The notes under the pieces: model-generated
Database searches by the model: none
Told to the model about the DNA's origin: nothing
What the model saw: the letters and a program-made list of their open reading frames with translations, nothing else
In this document: piece after piece, positions 60,212 through 64,000 of the stretch
How the letters are laid out: each line of letters opens with the position of its first letter
How positions within the stretch are numbered: the stretch's first letter is position 1
Source of the DNA: CBDIDH01 sp965277595
Lineage (GTDB): Bacteria; Planctomycetota; Planctomycetia; Isosphaerales; Isosphaeraceae
DNA length: 64,000 nucleotides
Direction of reading: 5' to 3'
NCBI GenBank assembly: GCA_965277595.1
Contig: CBDIDH010000002.1
Coordinates: 558,001-622,000 of the forward strand
Position numbers and translations under genes: made by a program

Positions 60212-61093
60212 ATGCGACCCGCCGCGCCCGATTTTATCGTGATCGGGGCCATGAAATCGGCCACGACGACGCTCCACGAGCAGCTTGCCCGACAGCCGGG
60301 GATCTTCATGTCCCGGCCCAAGGAACCGAATTTTTTCAGCGACGACGAGGTCTTCGCTCGGGGCTTTGACTGGTACGCCTCGCTTTTTGAAGCGGCACCG
60401 GAAGGCTCGATCCGGGGCGAGTCGAGCACTCATTACACGAAACGGCCCAATTTTCCCGACACGGTTGAGCGCCTCGCCTCCGCCTTGCCCGGGATCAAGC
60501 TCATCTATGTGATGCGGCACCCGATCGAGCGCTTGCTTTCGCATTATGGCCACGAGGTCACGAATGGCCGGACGAACCTTGGACTTCGCCAGGCGATCGA
60601 AGCCGTGCCGGAACTCGTCGATTACAGCCGCTACGCGATGCAGCTTGAGCCCTATCTCTCGGCCTTTGGACCGGCGAACATCTTGCCCGTCTTCTTCCGA
60701 AGGATCGCCAATCAGCCTCAGGCGGAGTTGGAGCGTATCTGCCGGTTTCTGGGCTATACGGGTCGGCCGGTCTGGGATACGACGCTTAAACCGCAAAACG
60801 TGGGTCGAGAACGACTTCGCAAGAACGCGTTTCGTGACGTCGTGATGCAAGCTCCCTTGATCACGCCGATCCGCCAGCGTCTGCTGCCCAAGTCGTTGAC
60901 CGAGCCGATCAAATCGTTCTGGCGGTCGGGTGTCGAGCACCCCGCGCTTCCCGACGACCTGCGCGACGATCTCCGCAGTCTCTTCGACGATGACCTGGCC
61001 GACCTTGGACAGTGGCTGGGCATCCACCTGAACTGCCAGAACTTCCGACAGGCCACGCAGGCTGGACCGCTCGAATGGGTAATTAGTGGATAG
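60212..61093 (+). CDS. Sulfotransferase
   Basis: The 293-aa protein carries the PAPS-binding 5'-PSB loop in DFIVIGAMKSATTTLHEQLA and the 3'-PB motif VMRHPIERLLSHY, with EPNFFSDDEVFARGFDWYASLF typical of heparan/NDST-like bacterial sulfotransferases. It transfers sulfate from PAPS to a glycan or other hydroxyl. ATG 60212 has a GGGGGAGGAAGGG stretch upstream. It is transcribed against the fab genes and lies between fabD and fabG, 20 bp from the fabD end. This suggests insertion into the fatty-acid cluster. Confidence 0.92.
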   Translation: MRPAAPDFIVIGAMKSATTTLHEQLARQPGIFMSRPKEPNFFSDDEVFARGFDWYASLFEAAPEGSIRGESSTHYTKRPNFPDTVERLASALPGIKLIYVMRHPIERLLSHYGHEVTNGRTNLGLRQAIEAVPELVDYSRYAMQLEPYLSAFGPANILPVFFRRIANQPQAELERICRFLGYTGRPVWDTTLKPQNVGRERLRKNAFRDVVMQAPLITPIRQRLLPKSLTEPIKSFWRSGVEHPALPDDLRDDLRSLFDDDLADLGQWLGIHLNCQNFRQATQAGPLEWVISG

Positions 61094-61112
61094 GCGATTC
61101 TTTCCACGTCGA

Positions 61113-62027
61113 TCAACGCGCCGGAATGCTCGTGCAACGGGTCTTGCGGTCGATCCGCCGGAGGAGGCCCGTCAAAACCCGGCCAGGGCCGATCTCGTAA
61201 AAGGTGTCGAAGCCGTCGGCGAGCATCCGCCGCATTGAATCATCCCAGCGGACTCCGCCGATGACCTGGGCCACGAGCGTGGCCCGGATCGCGTCGGGGT
61301 CCGAGCCGTGGGGCGTGGCGTCGACGTTGGAATAAACGGGAAGGCGCGGCGGGTGGATCGGTTCGGCGGCAAGGGCCTCGGCAAGTCGAGCGTCGGCCGG
61401 AACCATGAGCGGGGTATGAAAGGCCCCGGCGACCGCGAGCGGGATCACGCGGGAGGCGCCAAGTTCGGTGGCGACGGCCTCGACACGAGCAAGGGCGGAG
61501 GTCTCGCCCGAGACGACGATATTGCCAGGGCCGAGCATGTTCGCCTTCCAGAGCCGGCCTTCAGGAGCGACGCGGTCGCAAAGTTCGCCGACTTTGGACT
61601 CGTCGAGCCCGAGGATGCTGGTCATTCCGCTGGGGGTTGCCAGGGCGGCGGCCTGCATCGCCTGGCCGCGACGGCGGACCACGCGAAGGCCGGTCTCGAA
61701 GTCAAGCGCACCGGCGAAGACGAGCGCGGTGTATTCGCCAAGACTTAGTCCGGCAGCCCCGGCGCACGCCTTGACGACCTCCGGCTCGGTCTTCTTGAGC
61801 CCCTCCAGCGCCGCGAGGCTGGCCACGAAAATGGCGGGCTGACTGACGTCGGTCGCTTCCAGGGCCTCGGCCGGGCCGTCGAAGCAGACAGCGCGGAGGT
61901 CAAAGCCGAGAACTTCGTTGGCCCGGTCAAAAAGGGCGCGGACCTCGGGAAGTTCCTGGTCAAGTTCCCGACCCATCCCGACGGCTTGCGCACCCTGGCC
62001 GGGGAACAGGAAGGCGATCTTCGCCAT
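61113..62027 (-). CDS. fabD: Malonyl-CoA:ACP acyltransferase
   Basis: The 304-aa protein starts AFLFPGQGAQAVGMG. The nucleophile Ser is in AGLSLGEYTALVFAGAL and the catalytic His in VAGAFHTPLM. It loads malonate onto ACP. It lies 68 bp after plsX on the same strand, the standard plsX-fabD order, although fabH is missing between them. Confidence 0.96.
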   Translation of the reverse strand: MAKIAFLFPGQGAQAVGMGRELDQELPEVRALFDRANEVLGFDLRAVCFDGPAEALEATDVSQPAIFVASLAALEGLKKTEPEVVKACAGAAGLSLGEYTALVFAGALDFETGLRVVRRRGQAMQAAALATPSGMTSILGLDESKVGELCDRVAPEGRLWKANMLGPGNIVVSGETSALARVEAVATELGASRVIPLAVAGAFHTPLMVPADARLAEALAAEPIHPPRLPVYSNVDATPHGSDPDAIRATLVAQVIGGVRWDDSMRRMLADGFDTFYEIGPGRVLTGLLRRIDRKTRCTSIPAR

Positions 62028-62095
62028 GACGATCGGGCTCCGGGTCAGGGTTCAAGAATCAACGCGGCCGAGGCGTCCTGTCTTTTCAATGGACT

Positions 62096-63121
62096 TCATT
62101 CGGGCGGAACGCCTGGGGCGGCGGCAAGCTGGTCGATGATCGAGGCGTTGAGTGAATCCTCGGCGAGTGCTCCGGCGACGCGAAGGGCGTTCTGAATTGC
62201 CCGGGCGCCCGAGGAACCGTGACAGATGATGCACGACCCGCGAATGCCCAGGAGAGGACCGCCGCCGAACTCATGGTATTCGAACCGGGTCTTGAGTTCC
62301 TTGAGACTCCCCGAGATCGATTGACCGGCCCCCGCGGGCATCCCTGGCAAGAGCCGGGCCATCTCTTGCTTCAACGTGGCGAAGAGAAACTCAACAGCCC
62401 CTTCTCCGGCCTTGAGCAGGACGTTGCCGACGAATCCCTCGCAGACGACGACGCGGGCGTGCCCCTCGTAAATGTCGCGTCCCTCGACGTTACCGACGAA
62501 TCGTTGGGCGAGCGGACTGTTCAGGAAAAGGGCGCGGGTTTGGCGGGTCAGGTCGGTTCCCTTGTCGTCTTCCGAACCGACATTCAGGAGACCGATTTTC
62601 GGGTCGGAGACGCCGAGGATCGTCTCGGCGTAGATCGCCCCCATGACGCCATATTGATAGAGGTCTTCGGGCTTGGCGCTCATGTTGGCGCCGACGTCGC
62701 AAATGACTACCGGGCCGGCATGCGACGGAAAGATCGCGGCGATTCCAGGACGGCGGACACCAGGCAAAAAGAGCCGGGTGAAGAGCGCGTAAGCGACCAT
62801 CGCGCCAGTGTTTCCAGCCGAGACGACGGCCTTGACATCGCCCGAGGCCATCATCCCCCAGCACTTCGCCATCGAGCTCTCGCGTTTCTTGCGCAAGGCT
62901 TCCGAGGGTTTGTCGTGCATCTCGACGATTTGCTCGGCGTGGACGATCGGCAGACGGTCAATCGGCGGGTTCTCGGCCCGAGCCAGTTCCGCCGCGATCC
63001 GGTCGTGGTCGCCAACGAGGACGACGGTCAGGTCCGGCTGGTCGCGGACGGCCTCAACGGCTCCGCTGACGATCGGGCCGGGGGCGTGATCGCCCCCCAT
63101 CGCGTCCAAGGCGATCCGCAT
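62096..63121 (-). CDS. plsX: Phosphate acyltransferase PlsX
   Basis: The 341-aa protein begins RIALDAMGGDHAPGPIVSGAV and has SAGNTGAMVAYAL, GANMSAKPEDLYQYGVMGAIYA and CEGFVGNVLLKAGEG. It converts acyl-ACP to acyl-phosphate, the first step of PlsXY phospholipid synthesis. It heads the plsX-fabD series. The usual upstream rpmF is not found in the 376 bp before it. Confidence 0.96.
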   Translation of the reverse strand: MRIALDAMGGDHAPGPIVSGAVEAVRDQPDLTVVLVGDHDRIAAELARAENPPIDRLPIVHAEQIVEMHDKPSEALRKKRESSMAKCWGMMASGDVKAVVSAGNTGAMVAYALFTRLFLPGVRRPGIAAIFPSHAGPVVICDVGANMSAKPEDLYQYGVMGAIYAETILGVSDPKIGLLNVGSEDDKGTDLTRQTRALFLNSPLAQRFVGNVEGRDIYEGHARVVVCEGFVGNVLLKAGEGAVEFLFATLKQEMARLLPGMPAGAGQSISGSLKELKTRFEYHEFGGGPLLGIRGSCIICHGSSGARAIQNALRVAGALAEDSLNASIIDQLAAAPGVPPE

Positions 63122-63497
63122 TGACGCTCTCCGGGCGGAAGCTACTGGGGAGGGATCTTAACGTATCGGTCAGTCACGTTTCCATTCACCTTCAATGGAG
63201 ACGACGACGGGATGCCCGGAAACAGGGCAAGGCGCCCCGCGTCCCGCATCCCGAGACCCTGACCAAAAGCGTCGACGTCGTCACGCATTGAGCCCGGCGC
63301 CGACGATCGGGCCGACACCGAGCGACTCGCATGATAGAGGACCGCGCCGAAGGCTGTCAAGGAGGCGATTCAGGGTCGCGAAAGAATTGCGAAGTCCGAT
63401 CCTTCGATGACTGTTTATCGGGGACCGAAGGGCGGAATGCTCCTTCGAGAAGTCGGGATCAAGAACCAGTTTGGGTTCGTCGATCCAACCCAGGGTT
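63122..63497. other. Intergenic stretch, 376 bp
   Basis: It lies upstream of plsX and downstream of the M16 peptidase gene. The usual rpmF gene (short basic 50S protein L32) is not visible on either strand. No RNA or clear promoter is seen. Confidence 0.4.
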
Positions 63498-64000
63498 TCA
63501 GGCGCATTCCGCTCGCGGACGCTCGCCCCGAGGGCGAAGCGGGCCGAACTCGACCCGACTGATCGACTCGGGGCGAATGTGCGCGCGCGCCGCGGCGCGG
63601 ACCTGGCGGGGGGTGATCCGCGCGATTCGCTCGGGCCATTCAATCGGTTCGACAAGGCCGAGGTCCCAGCGCTCCAGTTCCAGCAGACGCTCGGCGCGTT
63701 GTTCGACGGTCTGGTAGTCAAAGACCCAGGAGCCGGCGACATAACGCCGGGCGCGATCGACTTCCTCATCGCTGAAGTCGCCCTGATGCATCGCCTGAAC
63801 CTGTTCGAGAACGGCGGAGATCACCCGATCCACCTCGTCGGGCATCGTCCCCGCGTAAACGTGAAAGACTCCAGGAGCAACGTCGGCGCTCTCGGTGATT
63901 CCGCCGCCGACCGAATACGCCAGCCCCATTTCATCGCGGACGATCCGGCTCAGGCGGTCGGTAAACCCCGGGCCGCTGCCGAAGATGTGATCGAGCACGG
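63498..64000 (-). CDS. M16-family zinc peptidase, C-terminal part (cut by window edge)
   Basis: The visible 167 codons match the C-terminal M16 domain: LDHIFGSGPGFTDRLSRIVRDEMGLAYSVGGGI, followed by VFHVYAGTMPDEVDRVISAVLEQVQAM, with ARRYVAGSWVFDYQTVEQRAERLLELE. The catalytic HXXEH half would lie beyond 64000. Processing-protease-like or PqqL-like exported peptidases are possible. The C-terminal residues PRGERPRAECA are unusual but in frame. Confidence 0.88.
   Translation of the reverse strand, partial: VLDHIFGSGPGFTDRLSRIVRDEMGLAYSVGGGITESADVAPGVFHVYAGTMPDEVDRVISAVLEQVQAMHQGDFSDEEVDRARRYVAGSWVFDYQTVEQRAERLLELERWDLGLVEPIEWPERIARITPRQVRAAARAHIRPESISRVEFGPLRPRGERPRAECA

Noticed and set aside
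63142..63360. rpmF upstream of plsX
   Set aside because: The open frame here does not encode the short basic, Cys-containing L32 sequence.

Overview
The window looks like chromosomal DNA of a high-GC planctomycete, most likely of the Isosphaerales/Isosphaeraceae type (inference). The support is a set of family hallmarks. These are a DUF1559 pilin-like protein with a GFTLIELL prepilin motif, a PSD1-type (DUF1549/DUF1553) plus DUF1501 pair, and two exported proteins with an LEPR-XLL-like N-terminus (LEDRLVLS; VESLESLMLL). An eukaryote-like Ser/Thr kinase and lipid A/heptose genes (lpxK, GT9) point the same way, the latter indicating an LPS-type outer membrane. Most of the window is housekeeping sequence with short accessory insertions.

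Layout. 0-1.2 kb: a palindromic element, a consensus promoter, tRNA-Thr(CGT) and a decayed integrase gene. 1.3-3.3 kb: a ketoacyl-synthase pair, one partner lacking the active-site Cys. 3.4-9.7 kb: small metabolic, methyltransferase and hypothetical genes, including a 75-aa protein ending in Gly-Gly (MoaD/ThiS/ubiquitin-like) paired with an unknown 287-aa protein, nested palindromes with a TA-flanked MITE-like element, a Zn metallopeptidase and a DUF4214 surface protein. 9.8-15.6 kb: an MsbA-like ABC exporter, then a compact series of a triple-HhH exported protein, S1/P1 nuclease, CHAP-like protein and TPR protein. 15.9-21.2 kb: FAD oxidoreductase, TrmH methyltransferase, hypotheticals, a HAD phosphatase and a CorC-like protein. 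21.4-26.7 kb: a cell-envelope operon (lpxK, deoxyhypusine-synthase-like gene, GT9 glycosyltransferase, epimerase) beside an isocitrate-dehydrogenase-family gene. 26.9-32 kb: Mpo1-like protein, TolC-like protein, a 0.9-kb gene-poor stretch with an IS3 orfA relic and a second MITE copy, and a GGDEF protein. 32.4-36.2 kb: an exported protein, a large FlgI-like protein and an HTH-receiver regulator. 36.5-41.2 kb: DUF1501 and PSD1 genes separated by two AT-rich small genes, one frameshifted. 41.7-50.6 kb: a membrane protein, DUF1559 pilin, dnaE, an orphan Phd-like antitoxin and a Ser/Thr kinase. 50.9-57.3 kb: glycogen phosphorylase, PH-domain protein, a Gly/Asn-rich exported protein, Uma2 and MoeB-rhodanese. 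57.3-63.1 kb: a fatty-acid synthesis cluster, plsX-fabD-fabG-acpP-fabF, split by an opposite-strand sulfotransferase. The right edge cuts an M16 peptidase.

How the genes fit together. The fab cluster supplies acyl chains, and lpxK with the GT9 gene uses such chains in lipid A/core assembly. The HhH/nuclease/CHAP/TPR series could form an extracellular DNA and cell-wall processing module (inference). MoeB-rhodanese is an E1-type activator and is the obvious candidate to activate the Gly-Gly protein 49 kb away (inference). Intergenic spaces are rich in palindromic repeats: two copies of one TA-flanked element, two hairpins built of GGGCAAA heptads, and a 134-bp element with 23-bp inverted termini. 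Function calls rest on motif recognition only; no database search was run.
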